From NCBI RefSeq assembly GCF_030123325.1, contig NZ_CP126106.1, positions 2,446,001-2,510,000 of the forward strand: a stretch of 64,000 nt of DNA. Direction: 5' to 3'. Below the pieces are notes generated by a model that worked only from the letters and a program-made list of their open reading frames with translations, searched no databases and was not told the origin of the DNA. Shown here in pieces: positions 8,475-17,055 of the stretch. Positions within the stretch are counted from its first letter, which is position 1. Every line of letters starts with the position of its first letter. The translations under genes and the position numbers were made by a program. The stretch comes from Peribacillus simplex. GTDB lineage: Bacteria; Bacillota; Bacilli; Bacillales; DSM-1321.

Positions 8475-8511
8475 AAGAGAGGCTCGATTCCGATTGGAAA
8501 TTGAGCCTCTT
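8475..8511. terminator. Bidirectional terminator
   Basis: An 8-bp stem AGAGGCTC/GAGCCTCT (8477-8484 with 8502-8509) with extra internal pairing lies between the convergent marR gene and the ABC operon, with T-rich flanks. Confidence 0.65.
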
Positions 8512-8516
8512 TCTTA

Positions 8517-10376
8517 TTATCCAGCTGCATTTTCAGTAAACTGACTATTGTAAAGATCTGCGTAGAAACCATTCAGCCTCAAAAGGTCTGAATGGGTTCC
8601 CTTCTCTATCACTTTTCCTTGATCCATAACAAGAATCAAATCTGCATCCTTAATCGTTGAGAGACGATGGGCAATGACAAAGCTAGTTCTTCCTTCCATC
8701 AGTCGGTTCATGGCTTTTTGGATAAAGACTTCAGTCCGAGTGTCCACACTAGACGTCGCTTCATCCAATATCATGATTGGTGGATCTGCTAGAACAGCTC
8801 GGGCGATTGTCAAAAGCTGCTTTTGGCCTTGGGAGATGTTCGAAGCTTCTTCGTTTAAGACTGTCTCATAGCCATCTGGCAGTGTCCGAATGAAATGGTC
8901 GGCATGTGCCGTACGAGCAGCTGCGAAAATTTCTTCATCAGTTGCTCCATTCTTGCCATAAGCGATATTTTCTTTAATCGTGCCATTAAAGAGCCATGTA
9001 TCTTGAAGCACCATCCCAAAGTTCTTTCGAAGATCACTACGGGACATACTCCTTGTATCAAGACCATCAATATTAATCTTTCCGCCATTTAGTTCATAAA
9101 ATCTCATCAAGAGATTTATCATGGTCGTTTTTCCAGCACCAGTCGGTCCAACGATTGCGACCGTCTGTCCAGACATGACATCGATGTTCATATCTTTAAT
9201 TAACATTTCTTCCCCATATCCAAAGTCCACATGTTCGAAAGAGACAGCACCAATTGCCCTTTTTATATTAGCTGTGGTTTGTTCTTTCATTTCCTCTTCT
9301 TCATCAAGTAGTTCAAAAACACGCTCAGCTGCTGCAACCGTCGACTGAATAATGTTTGCGATGTTAGCCGTTTGTGTGATTGGCTGGGTGAACTGCTTTG
9401 AATAAGTGATGAACGCTTGAATATCACCAATTGAAATCGAACGTTGCGTTACCAATATTCCGCCGACAACGCTGATGAGGACATAGCTCAAATTTCCGAT
9501 AAAGAACATCAGCGGCATGATGATACCAGATATAAACTGTGCTCTGCTTCCCGCTTTATACAATTCTTCATTAACCGCAGTAAACTGGGCACTCGCCTTT
9601 TTTTCATGTCCGAATGCTTTAACGACTTGATGGCCGGTATACATCTCTTCAATGTGCCCATTTAATTGTCCGAGTTTACGTTGTTGATCGGCAAAGTACT
9701 TTTGGGATTTTTTCAAAATAGGCCGGATTGCAAATATTGATAAAGGTAAACTGACTATCGAGATTAATGTCAATAACGGGCTAATTGAAAGCATCATGAT
9801 GATAATCCCCAAAATCGTTACGATTGATGTGATGAACTGCGTTAAGCTTTGCTGAAGGGTGCTCCCGATTGTATCAATATCATTTGTCATTCGGCTAAGT
9901 GTTTCTCCGTTTGGACGTCCTTCAAAATATTTGAGTGGAAGTTTCTCGAGCTTTTCGTTAACATCTTCTCGAAGATCATATACCGTGTCTTGTGCAACAC
10001 TTGACATAATGTATTGTTGTACATAGTTGAAAAGGCTGCTTAAGGCATACAGTCCAGCAAGGAGCAGAAGGATATGACCAATTTTATCAAAGTTAATGGC
10101 TGCTCCTGGTATCCCTTGGAATTTTCCGTACGCTCCTTCGAATAATTCCGTAATTGCCGTTCCCATGATTTTTGGTCCGACAATCATAAAAATCGTACTC
10201 ATGATTGCAGCAAAGAACACGGCAATCAATTTGTTGCGCCGAGGTTTTAAATAGGTCAAAAGACGTCTTAGTGTTCCTTTAAAATCTTTAGCTTTTTGAC
10301 CCATCATCATCATGTTACCGCCACCAGGACCATGCCCAACATGACCGCCGCTTTGAGGTTTTTTTTGATTACTCAT
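8517..10376 (-). CDS. ABC exporter subunit with canonical nucleotide-binding motifs (YfiC/EfrB-like)
   Basis: A 619-residue half-transporter: Gly/Met-rich N-terminal tail (about residues 1-28), six transmembrane helices, then an ATPase domain. Walker A (GPTGAGKTT), Walker B with catalytic Glu (IMILDEATSS) and the switch His (IAHRLST) are intact, but the signature is the variant ISQGQ. In heterodimeric multidrug exporters this combination marks the subunit that pairs with a degenerate partner, here the upstream gene, with which it overlaps by 4 bp. Substrates are probably lipophilic drugs or peptides. It is the last gene of a marR-ABC-ABC operon. Confidence 0.9.
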   Translation of the reverse strand: MSNQKKPQSGGHVGHGPGGGNMMMMGQKAKDFKGTLRRLLTYLKPRRNKLIAVFFAAIMSTIFMIVGPKIMGTAITELFEGAYGKFQGIPGAAINFDKIGHILLLLAGLYALSSLFNYVQQYIMSSVAQDTVYDLREDVNEKLEKLPLKYFEGRPNGETLSRMTNDIDTIGSTLQQSLTQFITSIVTILGIIIMMLSISPLLTLISIVSLPLSIFAIRPILKKSQKYFADQQRKLGQLNGHIEEMYTGHQVVKAFGHEKKASAQFTAVNEELYKAGSRAQFISGIIMPLMFFIGNLSYVLISVVGGILVTQRSISIGDIQAFITYSKQFTQPITQTANIANIIQSTVAAAERVFELLDEEEEMKEQTTANIKRAIGAVSFEHVDFGYGEEMLIKDMNIDVMSGQTVAIVGPTGAGKTTMINLLMRFYELNGGKINIDGLDTRSMSRSDLRKNFGMVLQDTWLFNGTIKENIAYGKNGATDEEIFAAARTAHADHFIRTLPDGYETVLNEEASNISQGQKQLLTIARAVLADPPIMILDEATSSVDTRTEVFIQKAMNRLMEGRTSFVIAHRLSTIKDADLILVMDQGKVIEKGTHSDLLRLNGFYADLYNSQFTENAAG

Positions 10377-12106
10377 GCAATTTCCTCCTCCGTGAGCTGT
10401 GATAAGGCGATTTCACGGTATATGTCGTTTGTACTTAGCAACTCTTGGTGTGTGCCCATACCTACAATGTGTCCTTCGTCTAACACAATGATTCGATCAG
10501 CGTCAACCACCGTACTGACACGCTGGGCAACGAGCAGTACCGTCGAATTTTTCGTTTCATCTTTCAGGGCTGCGCGAAGTTTGGCATCCGTCTTGAAGTC
10601 AAGTGCAGAAAAACTATCATCGAATATATAAATATCGGGTTTCCGAATGAGTGCCCGTGCAATCGAAAGCCGTTGTTTTTGCCCGCCTGATAGGTTTGAA
10701 CCGCCTTGTTCGATTTCTGCCTGATAGCCGTCTTTCATGTTGCTGATAAAATCTTCCGCTTGCGCGATCCGAGCAGCACGCTCGACTTCATCTTGTGTGG
10801 CTGTTTGTTTTCCAAAGCGAATGTTTTCAGCGATCGTACCTGTAAAGAGGACAGCCTTTTGTGGTACAAAGCCAATTTTTGAACGAACTTCATCTTGTGA
10901 AGACTTACGAATATCAACACCATTGACGCGAATCGTTCCGCTTGAAATATCATAGAAGCGGGGGATCAAATTGACGAGCGTTGTTTTCCCTGAGCCTGTT
11001 CCACCGATTATTGCGGTGATTTCACCAGGACTTGCAGAGAAACTAATATCCGATAATGCAGGTTCTTCTGCTCCTGGGTAACTGAACGTCACATGTTCAA
11101 ATTCAAGTGTACCGTATTCACGATCTGCCTTTTCTGTACCCTCATCCAGGAATGAAGGTTTCATGTCAAGGACTTCGTTTATCCTTGTTGCCGACACGGC
11201 CGCTCGTGGTACCATAACGAACATCATGGAAGCCATAACGAGAGCGAACATAATTTGCATAACATATTGGATAAAGGCCATTAGGTCCCCGATCTGCATA
11301 CCGCCGTTATCAATACGAACTCCACCAAACCAAATGATGCCAACTACCGTCAAGTTCATTACAAGCATCATTACAGGCATCATGAAGGCCATGATTTTAT
11401 TGACTTTGATCGAAACATCCGTCAATTCTTTATTCGCTTTCTTTAGACGTTCTTTCTCTTGTGTTTCACGATTGAAAGCTCGAATGACGCGAATACCAGT
11501 TAAATTTTCTCGTAATACAAGGTTCAACCGATCTAATCGTTTTTGCACCGTTTGAAAGAGTGGTACACCTTTATATAGAATAAGCAAGATCGACCCAATC
11601 AATAAAGGCATTGTGACAACAATGACAAGTGATAATCTTGCATCCATGGATACAGCCATTATCACTCCGCCGATTAACATGATAGGTGCACTGATTACCA
11701 TACGAAGCATCATGATAACCACTTGCTGGACTTGCGTTATATCATTGGTCGTCCGTGTAATCAATGACGCCGTACCGACTTCATCAAATTCTTGTAACGA
11801 AAATTTTTCAACATGATTAAAGACTTTCAGGCGGAGATCGCGTCCCATTCCCATTGCCGCTTTGGAAGAATAGTAGCTTGCGATTATGGATGCACAAGCG
11901 CCAAGTGCGGAAACCAACAGCATCAAACCACCGATTTCCCAAATGTATGGAATGTCTCCTCGAACGACGCCTTTGTCAATAATATCAGCCATTAGTGTAG
12001 GCAAAAAGAGGTCCGACATGGATTGAATAAAAACCAGACCGATAACTGCTGAAATAATCCACTTATAAACGGATAAATTTTTCAGTATTTTTATCATTTT
12101 GAACAC
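10373..12106 (-). CDS. ABC exporter subunit with degenerate catalytic site (YfiB/EfrA-like)
   Basis: A 577-residue half-transporter with six N-terminal transmembrane helices (to about residue 310) and an ATPase domain. Walker A GGTGSGKTT (368-376) and signature LSGGQ (472-476) are canonical. The residue after Walker B Asp is Asp instead of Glu (FDDSFSALD, 495-503) and the switch histidine is Gln (VAQRVST). It therefore supplies the non-hydrolysing site of a heterodimer with the next gene. The start overlaps the marR stop by 13 bp, so translation is probably coupled. Confidence 0.9.
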   Translation of the reverse strand: MFKMIKILKNLSVYKWIISAVIGLVFIQSMSDLFLPTLMADIIDKGVVRGDIPYIWEIGGLMLLVSALGACASIIASYYSSKAAMGMGRDLRLKVFNHVEKFSLQEFDEVGTASLITRTTNDITQVQQVVIMMLRMVISAPIMLIGGVIMAVSMDARLSLVIVVTMPLLIGSILLILYKGVPLFQTVQKRLDRLNLVLRENLTGIRVIRAFNRETQEKERLKKANKELTDVSIKVNKIMAFMMPVMMLVMNLTVVGIIWFGGVRIDNGGMQIGDLMAFIQYVMQIMFALVMASMMFVMVPRAAVSATRINEVLDMKPSFLDEGTEKADREYGTLEFEHVTFSYPGAEEPALSDISFSASPGEITAIIGGTGSGKTTLVNLIPRFYDISSGTIRVNGVDIRKSSQDEVRSKIGFVPQKAVLFTGTIAENIRFGKQTATQDEVERAARIAQAEDFISNMKDGYQAEIEQGGSNLSGGQKQRLSIARALIRKPDIYIFDDSFSALDFKTDAKLRAALKDETKNSTVLLVAQRVSTVVDADRIIVLDEGHIVGMGTHQELLSTNDIYREIALSQLTEEEIA

Positions 12107-12573
12107 TCTCCCTGTTCGGTAGCTTGCGCTTCTAAAAAGTTTGTAATTTGAAGATGCGTTTCTAGCAACCCTTCAAACTGTTCGTCGGAAAGCATTTCAA
12201 TGGCCGTTTGAAAGACTTGGTGAATGCTTCCTTCGTGAAAATGAATCGTTTTTAATAAATTTTTCCCCTGATCGGTGATTGACAACTGAATCTCACGCCG
12301 GTTGCCCTCCACATGCTCACGGTGGAGCATGCCTGCCCGAACGAGACCATCGACCGCTTGGCTCAAGGTGCTTTTTGGAAGAAATGTTTTCTCCCCCACA
12401 TTTTTTTGAGTGGTTTCTTTGTAAAGGGTAATGGTCATCAAAATGGAATATTGAGGAACTGTTAATCCATTTTCCGCGGCTGTCTTTTGAACGAAACGCA
12501 TGATATTTTTCTGCACGCTCCAAAATGAACGCAATAGTTGTACGGAACGCATTAATTGTTTTTCATTCTCCAC
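12094..12573 (-). CDS. MarR-family regulator of the ABC exporter operon
   Basis: A 159-residue winged-helix protein (VPQYSILMTITLYKETTQ, recognition helix FLPKSTLSQAVDGLVRAGML, wing HREHVEGNRREIQLSITDQG). It is the first gene of the exporter operon, a standard arrangement in which the regulator represses itself and the pump until a substrate binds. No other target is evident. Confidence 0.85.
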   Translation of the reverse strand: MENEKQLMRSVQLLRSFWSVQKNIMRFVQKTAAENGLTVPQYSILMTITLYKETTQKNVGEKTFLPKSTLSQAVDGLVRAGMLHREHVEGNRREIQLSITDQGKNLLKTIHFHEGSIHQVFQTAIEMLSDEQFEGLLETHLQITNFLEAQATEQGECSK

Positions 12574-12594
12574 TCAACATCACCATTCTTTCTG

Positions 12595-12620
12595 TTTTGA
12601 ACTGTTCCATTTCGAACATT
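12595..12620. promoter_or_regulatory. Possible operator upstream of the marR-ABC operon
   Basis: Two similar direct half-sites, TTTTGAACTGTT (12595-12606) and TTTCGAACATT (12610-12620), lie 15 bp apart just upstream of the marR start. The first overlaps the small palindrome GAACTGTTC. Position fits MarR autoregulation; the assignment is tentative. Confidence 0.4.
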
Positions 12621-12750
12621 TAATTTTATGAATCACTTTAATTTACAGCTATTTTTCCGCTTAGTCAACAAAAAAACGATCACATAATTTCGGTGTTTAT
12701 CTAGACCTTGGTCGTACATAAAAATAAGCTTTGTTTCTTCAGCGAAAATC

Positions 12751-12770
12751 TGAATTGTCTAGGCAATTCA
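12751..12770. promoter_or_regulatory. 20-bp palindrome in the intergenic region before bkdAA
   Basis: TGAATTG-TCTAGG-CAATTCA is symmetrical except for one central pair. It lies about 280 bp upstream of bkdAA and about 180 bp from the divergent marR start. No regulator can be assigned. The rest of 12621-13049 shows no gene and no convincing -24/-12 promoter. Confidence 0.4.
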
Positions 12771-13049
12771 TCATCGCGTGAGAAAACCCACTTTTCCATA
12801 TACTTGATTCAATAGACATAAAAATGTCCTTTTAACAGAGTGAAATTAGTTGGAAATTTGAGATAAAAAGTGGTAGGATAATATTGCATTGAGTTAGTAC
12901 CAGGTAATAATACTAGATGATAACGCATTTGAGGGTGTTAGATGGCAAGCATGCATACATAAACGCGATTTTTCTTCCTTAGATAAATACCGGATATAAA
13001 GTTTGTTTTAACAGAAAAATGTATTGATTATTAGGAGGGATGATGACAT

Positions 13050-14045
13050 ATGGTTGAAAACCGTCATCTACAGGCAGGTCTCAGTGATGAGCAGGTGCTT
13101 GAGATGTATAGAATAATGTTATTGGCAAGACGTATAGATGAACGGATGTGGCTGTTGAACAGATCTGGAAAAATTCCTTTTGTCGTTTCTTGTCAAGGGC
13201 AAGAAGCAGCTCAAGTGGGAGCTGCATTTGCATTGAATCGTGAAACGGATTATGTCCTTCCTTATTACCGCGATCTCGGTGTGGTGCTTGCGTTTGGGAT
13301 GACCGCAAGGGATTTAATGTTATCCAGTTTTGCAAAAGCGGAAGATCCAAATTCGGGCGGGCGTCAAATGCCTGGGCATTTTGGGCAAAAAAAGAATCGC
13401 ATCGTGACGGGATCTTCGCCAGTTACCACTCAAGTCCCACATGCAGTGGGGATTGCACTCGCTGCAAAAATGGAAGGAAAAGATATTGTTTCATTCGTTA
13501 CATTCGGAGAGGGGTCATCAAACCAGGGTGATTTCCATGAAGGAGCGAATTTCGCAGGTGTACATAAACTTCCGGTTATCTTGATGTGCGAGAATAATCA
13601 GTATGCCATCTCCGTACCGATTGAAAAGCAATTGGCTTGCGGGAAAGTGTCGGACCGGGCGATTGGTTATGGCATGCCAGGGGTGACGGTTGATGGAAAT
13701 GACCCGATCGAAGTATACCGGGTGGTGAAAGAAGCGGCAGAGAGAGGCAGGCGTGGTGAAGGACCAAGCTTAATCGAAACGGTTTCATACAGGCTTACAC
13801 CACACTCGAGCGATGATGATGATAGTCAATACAGGTCGCCTGATGAAGTGGCGGAGGCAAAAAAAATAGATTCGATCATCACTTTCGGTGCCTATTTAAA
13901 AGAAGCAGGAATCATGGATGATCAAACGGAGAAACAAATGAACGAGGAAATAATGGAAATTGTGAACGAAGCGACTGACTATGCGGAAAATGCTCCATTT
14001 GCAAGTGAAGACACGCTCTCAAATTACGTTTACGCAGGTAAGTAA
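13050..14045 (+). CDS. bkdAA: Branched-chain 2-oxoacid dehydrogenase E1 alpha subunit
   Basis: A 331-residue thiamine-diphosphate enzyme subunit closely matching B. subtilis BkdAA (for example RIDERMWLLNRSGKIPF, GGRQMPGHFGQKKNRIVTGS, TFGEGSSNQGDFHEGANFA, YRLTPHSSDDDDSQYR). The GEGSSNQGD...NN segment is the ThDP/Mg-binding motif and the SDDDD region is the usual phosphorylatable-loop position. With E1 beta it would decarboxylate the 2-oxoacids of Leu, Ile and Val and transfer the acyl group to a lipoyl-E2. GGAGGG precedes the ATG. Unusually, only the two E1 genes are here. Confidence 0.9.
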   Translation: MVENRHLQAGLSDEQVLEMYRIMLLARRIDERMWLLNRSGKIPFVVSCQGQEAAQVGAAFALNRETDYVLPYYRDLGVVLAFGMTARDLMLSSFAKAEDPNSGGRQMPGHFGQKKNRIVTGSSPVTTQVPHAVGIALAAKMEGKDIVSFVTFGEGSSNQGDFHEGANFAGVHKLPVILMCENNQYAISVPIEKQLACGKVSDRAIGYGMPGVTVDGNDPIEVYRVVKEAAERGRRGEGPSLIETVSYRLTPHSSDDDDSQYRSPDEVAEAKKIDSIITFGAYLKEAGIMDDQTEKQMNEEIMEIVNEATDYAENAPFASEDTLSNYVYAGK

Positions 14046-14057
14046 GGAGGAAAGAAG

Positions 14058-15041
14058 ATGGCAGTGATATCTTATATAGATGCCGTGATAATGGCGATGA
14101 GGGAAGAAATGGAACGTGATCCCCGTGTATTTGTATTAGGTGAGGACGTAGGGGTAAAAGGCGGAGTGTTTAAAGCGACTACAGGGTTATACGAACAATT
14201 CGGGGAACAGCGTGTCATTGATACGCCGCTTGCTGAATCCGCAATCGCAGGAGTTGGTATCGGCGCGGCCATGTATGGAATGAGGCCGATTGCGGAAATG
14301 CAATTCGCTGATTTTATCATGCCCGCAATCAACCAAATCATTTCGGAAGCTGCAAAAATCCGCTATCGCTCCAATAATGACTGGCATTGCCCTATCGTCA
14401 TCAGAGCTCCATACGGCGGGGGTGTACATGGGGCGTTATACCATTCACAATCCGTTGAAGCCATTTTTGCCAATCAACCGGGACTTAAAATTGTCATGCC
14501 CTCTACACCCTACGACGTGAAAGGTTTATTGAAAGCAGCCATTCGCGATGAAGATCCAGTCCTTTTCTTTGAACATAAACGTGCCTATCGCCTTATTAAA
14601 GAAGAAGTGCCGAATGATGATTATGTTTTACCGATTGGGAAAGCGGATGTAAAACGTGAAGGCGAGGACGTTACAGTGATCACTTACGGCCTTTGTGTTC
14701 ATTTTGCGCTTCAGGCAGCTGAAAGGCTGGCCAGTGATGGCATTTCCGTTCATATTCTTGATTTACGAACCGTTTATCCATTAGATCAGGAAGCCATTAT
14801 GGAAGCTGCATCTAAAACAGGAAAAGTCCTATTGGTTACTGAAGATAATAAGGAAGGAAGCATCATTAGTGAAGTATCGGCGATCATTGCAGAAAACTGC
14901 CTCTTCGATCTGGATGCCCCAATCATGAGACTCGCGGGCCCGGATGTCCCAGCGATGCCATATTCACCATCATTGGAGAAATCCTTCATGGTGAATCCTG
15001 AAAAAGTGGAAAAGGCACTTAGGGACCTTGTTGCCTATTGA
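14058..15041 (+). CDS. bkdAB: Branched-chain 2-oxoacid dehydrogenase E1 beta subunit
   Basis: A 327-residue E1 beta subunit of the same length as B. subtilis BkdAB, with GEDVGVKGGVFKATTGL, DTPLAESAIAGVGIGAAMYG and RAPYGGGVHGALYHSQSVEA. It forms an alpha2beta2 tetramer with the preceding gene product (12-bp gap, AAGGAGGAAAG ribosome site). A strong terminator 20 nt after the stop closes the unit, so no E2 or dihydrolipoamide dehydrogenase follows. The complex must borrow those subunits from elsewhere. Confidence 0.9.
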   Translation: MAVISYIDAVIMAMREEMERDPRVFVLGEDVGVKGGVFKATTGLYEQFGEQRVIDTPLAESAIAGVGIGAAMYGMRPIAEMQFADFIMPAINQIISEAAKIRYRSNNDWHCPIVIRAPYGGGVHGALYHSQSVEAIFANQPGLKIVMPSTPYDVKGLLKAAIRDEDPVLFFEHKRAYRLIKEEVPNDDYVLPIGKADVKREGEDVTVITYGLCVHFALQAAERLASDGISVHILDLRTVYPLDQEAIMEAASKTGKVLLVTEDNKEGSIISEVSAIIAENCLFDLDAPIMRLAGPDVPAMPYSPSLEKSFMVNPEKVEKALRDLVAY

Positions 15042-15060
15042 ACGAATCTTAAAATAGTAC

Positions 15061-15100
15061 AAACAAAGCATCCTCCATCTGGGGGATGCTTTGTTTGTTC
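15061..15100 (+). terminator. Terminator of the bkdAA-bkdAB unit
   Basis: A perfect 13-bp stem (15061-15073 with 15084-15096) flanked by a T-rich tail. It confirms that the operon contains only two genes. Confidence 0.75.
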
Positions 15101-15250
15101 ACGTGATTGATCATGCCCATGAAAAATCAATTAAGGAAATCGCCAAGGATGTCACTTGATCAAAAATACGCATGAATAAAAAAATCATTGAAACGGCATT
15201 TGAAATGCGTGGTATTATATGGTAAAGAATTCTATGTAAAGGAGCTTAAG

Positions 15251-16618
15251 ATGAATACTGGACAATTCTCCAATAATAAACTATTAGATATAGTGTTTGA
15301 AAGTACATATTATGGAATTGTAATTGTCGATAGTAATGGGAAAATTCAATACATTAGCAATAAATATTGTGAATTTTTAAATGTTGAACGCGACACAGTG
15401 ATTGGTGAACATGTGACGAATATAATTGAAAATACAAGGCTACACCTTGTAGTGCAAATAGGTAAATCGGAAATCGCTGATATACATTTTATTCGTGGTG
15501 ATTTTGTTATTGCAAATCGCATTCCTATCATCGAAAATAATGAAATAATTGGTGCAATCGGGACAATAATGTTTCGTGATCTTGATGACTGGAATAAAAT
15601 GAATAGTCACATTAAGGAGATACTGACAAAAAATAATTTTTACAGAAATGAAATAGATGTTACAAATGGAGTAAAGTATTCCTTACACAACTTAATTGGA
15701 ACTTCTCAAGAAATACAACAGTTAAAAGAACGTGTGAAAAGGTTGGCTAGAGGTGATATCTCTGTACTAATTAGAGGAGAAAGCGGTACAGGCAAGGAAA
15801 TAATAGCACATAGCATTCATCAGTTAAGTGGAAGAAGCGACAAGCCGCTTGTGAAAATAAATTGTAGTTCAATTCCGGAACACTTGCTAGAATCTGAACT
15901 TTTCGGATATGAAGAAGGTGCCTTTACAGGGGCAAAAAAGGGAGGTAAAATAGGAAAGTTTCAATTTGCTGATGGTGGGACGGTTTTCCTAGACGAAATT
16001 GGTGATATGCCTCAGCAAATGCAAGTCAAGTTATTAAGGGTCCTTCAGGAGAAAGAGTTTGAGCCTGTAGGTTCGCTTTACCCAAAAAAACTAAATGTAC
16101 GAGTGATTGCTGCAACAAATCGCCCTTTAGAAAAATTGGTTGAAGAAAAGCTATTTCGTGAAGACTTATTTTATAGAATTAATGCTGTCCAATTATTTGT
16201 TCCTCCTTTAAGAGATAGAATTGAAGATATCCCTGTACTTGTAGATTATTTTTTTAAAAAAATCACAGCTCGAATAGGAAAACGAGTAACCTCCATACAC
16301 CCAGAGGTGATTTCATTAATAGAGCGCCATAACTGGCCAGGGAATATCAGAGAACTAGAGAATGTGATTGAAGCAGGTGTTCACCTATCAAATGAAGAGG
16401 TAATGGGAAAGGATGCTTTACCTGATTATCTAAAACTTCATAAGGTGCATATGAAAGAATTAAGTTTAAAGGATTGTGTAGAGGAAACAGAAAAGAAGGA
16501 AATCGAAAGAGCGTTAAGGAGGTTTAAGTTTGATAAAAAAAGGGTTGCGGAAGCTCTTGGAATAGGGAATTCTACCCTTTACGATAAAATTAGAAAATAT
16601 CAGATTTCTGACCAATAA
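15251..16618 (+). CDS. Sigma-54-dependent activator with N-terminal PAS domain
   Basis: A 455-residue enhancer-binding protein. A PAS domain (about 10-110, VIVDSNGKIQYISNKYCEFL) precedes an AAA+ domain with Walker A GESGTGKE (176-183), the sigma-54 contact loop GAFTGA (223-228) and Walker B GTVFLDE (243-249), then a C-terminal Fis-type helix-turn-helix ending RKYQISDQ. The ATG at 15251 has AAAGGAGC 7 nt upstream and is chosen over an in-frame start 21 codons earlier. It lies directly upstream of a -24/-12 promoter and is the obvious activator of the acyl-CoA operon; the PAS ligand is probably a substrate or intermediate. Confidence 0.9.
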   Translation: MNTGQFSNNKLLDIVFESTYYGIVIVDSNGKIQYISNKYCEFLNVERDTVIGEHVTNIIENTRLHLVVQIGKSEIADIHFIRGDFVIANRIPIIENNEIIGAIGTIMFRDLDDWNKMNSHIKEILTKNNFYRNEIDVTNGVKYSLHNLIGTSQEIQQLKERVKRLARGDISVLIRGESGTGKEIIAHSIHQLSGRSDKPLVKINCSSIPEHLLESELFGYEEGAFTGAKKGGKIGKFQFADGGTVFLDEIGDMPQQMQVKLLRVLQEKEFEPVGSLYPKKLNVRVIAATNRPLEKLVEEKLFREDLFYRINAVQLFVPPLRDRIEDIPVLVDYFFKKITARIGKRVTSIHPEVISLIERHNWPGNIRELENVIEAGVHLSNEEVMGKDALPDYLKLHKVHMKELSLKDCVEETEKKEIERALRRFKFDKKRVAEALGIGNSTLYDKIRKYQISDQ

Positions 16619-16670
16619 AAATAAATCCGGGATTTCAGAATTCATTCCGAAATCCCGGATTTATTTTTTA
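16617..16670 (+). terminator. Very strong terminator overlapping the activator stop codon
   Basis: A perfect 20-bp stem (16617-16636 with 16649-16668, 12-nt loop) ending in a T-run. It begins inside the TAA stop codon. Confidence 0.85.
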
Positions 16671-16781
16671 ATTTCCGTATTAATGTTGATAGAGTTCACA
16701 TTAAAGGAGAAACAAGGCTATAAATTATGAAAATTAATGAATGAAAAATCAGCTGATCTTACTTCAGTTGATTTTTTTTGG

Positions 16782-16807
16782 TTATTTTCCGAAAAATCGG
16801 AAAATAA
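16782..16807. promoter_or_regulatory. Palindromic activator site for the sigma-54 operon
   Basis: TTATTTTCCGA-AAAA-TCGGAAAATAA has perfect 11-bp arms and is centred about 85 bp upstream of the -12 element. A degenerate half-site (TTTTCC) follows near 16820. The layout mirrors the sites at 228-349, so binding by the PAS-containing activator is inferred. Confidence 0.65.
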
Positions 16808-16865
16808 GTTTATTGGGTTTTCCTCGATTATTAAGGACAGTAAGTCAGTAAGGGTTTTTTCCGTT

Positions 16866-16883
16866 TTGGAATGAATCTTGCAT
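16866..16883 (+). promoter_or_regulatory. Sigma-54 (-24/-12) promoter of the acyl-CoA operon
   Basis: TTGGAATGAATCTTGCAT has GG (16868-16869) and GC (16880-16881) 12 nt apart and a TTGC -12 element. The -24 element lacks the consensus C after TTGG. The predicted start is near 16893, leaving a leader of about 160 nt before the ligase. Confidence 0.75.
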
Positions 16884-17055
16884 TTAAAATTAGAAGAAAG
16901 GAGGAAAGAAAACGATAAAGATGAGTGGTCAAAATAATGGCATGTAAGAGGGCCCCGTTTAGAAAGTTTGAGAATTGATTTGAACATTATTGAATTTAGC
17001 GGCATTGCAGCCTAAATTTTGTCTGTATTTTTTTAATTAAAAAGGAGGGATTTCA

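Noticed and set aside
12940..12956. TGGCAAGCATGCATA as a sigma-54 promoter for bkdAA
   Set aside because: The GG-GC distance is 9 instead of 12 and the -12 TTGC is missing.
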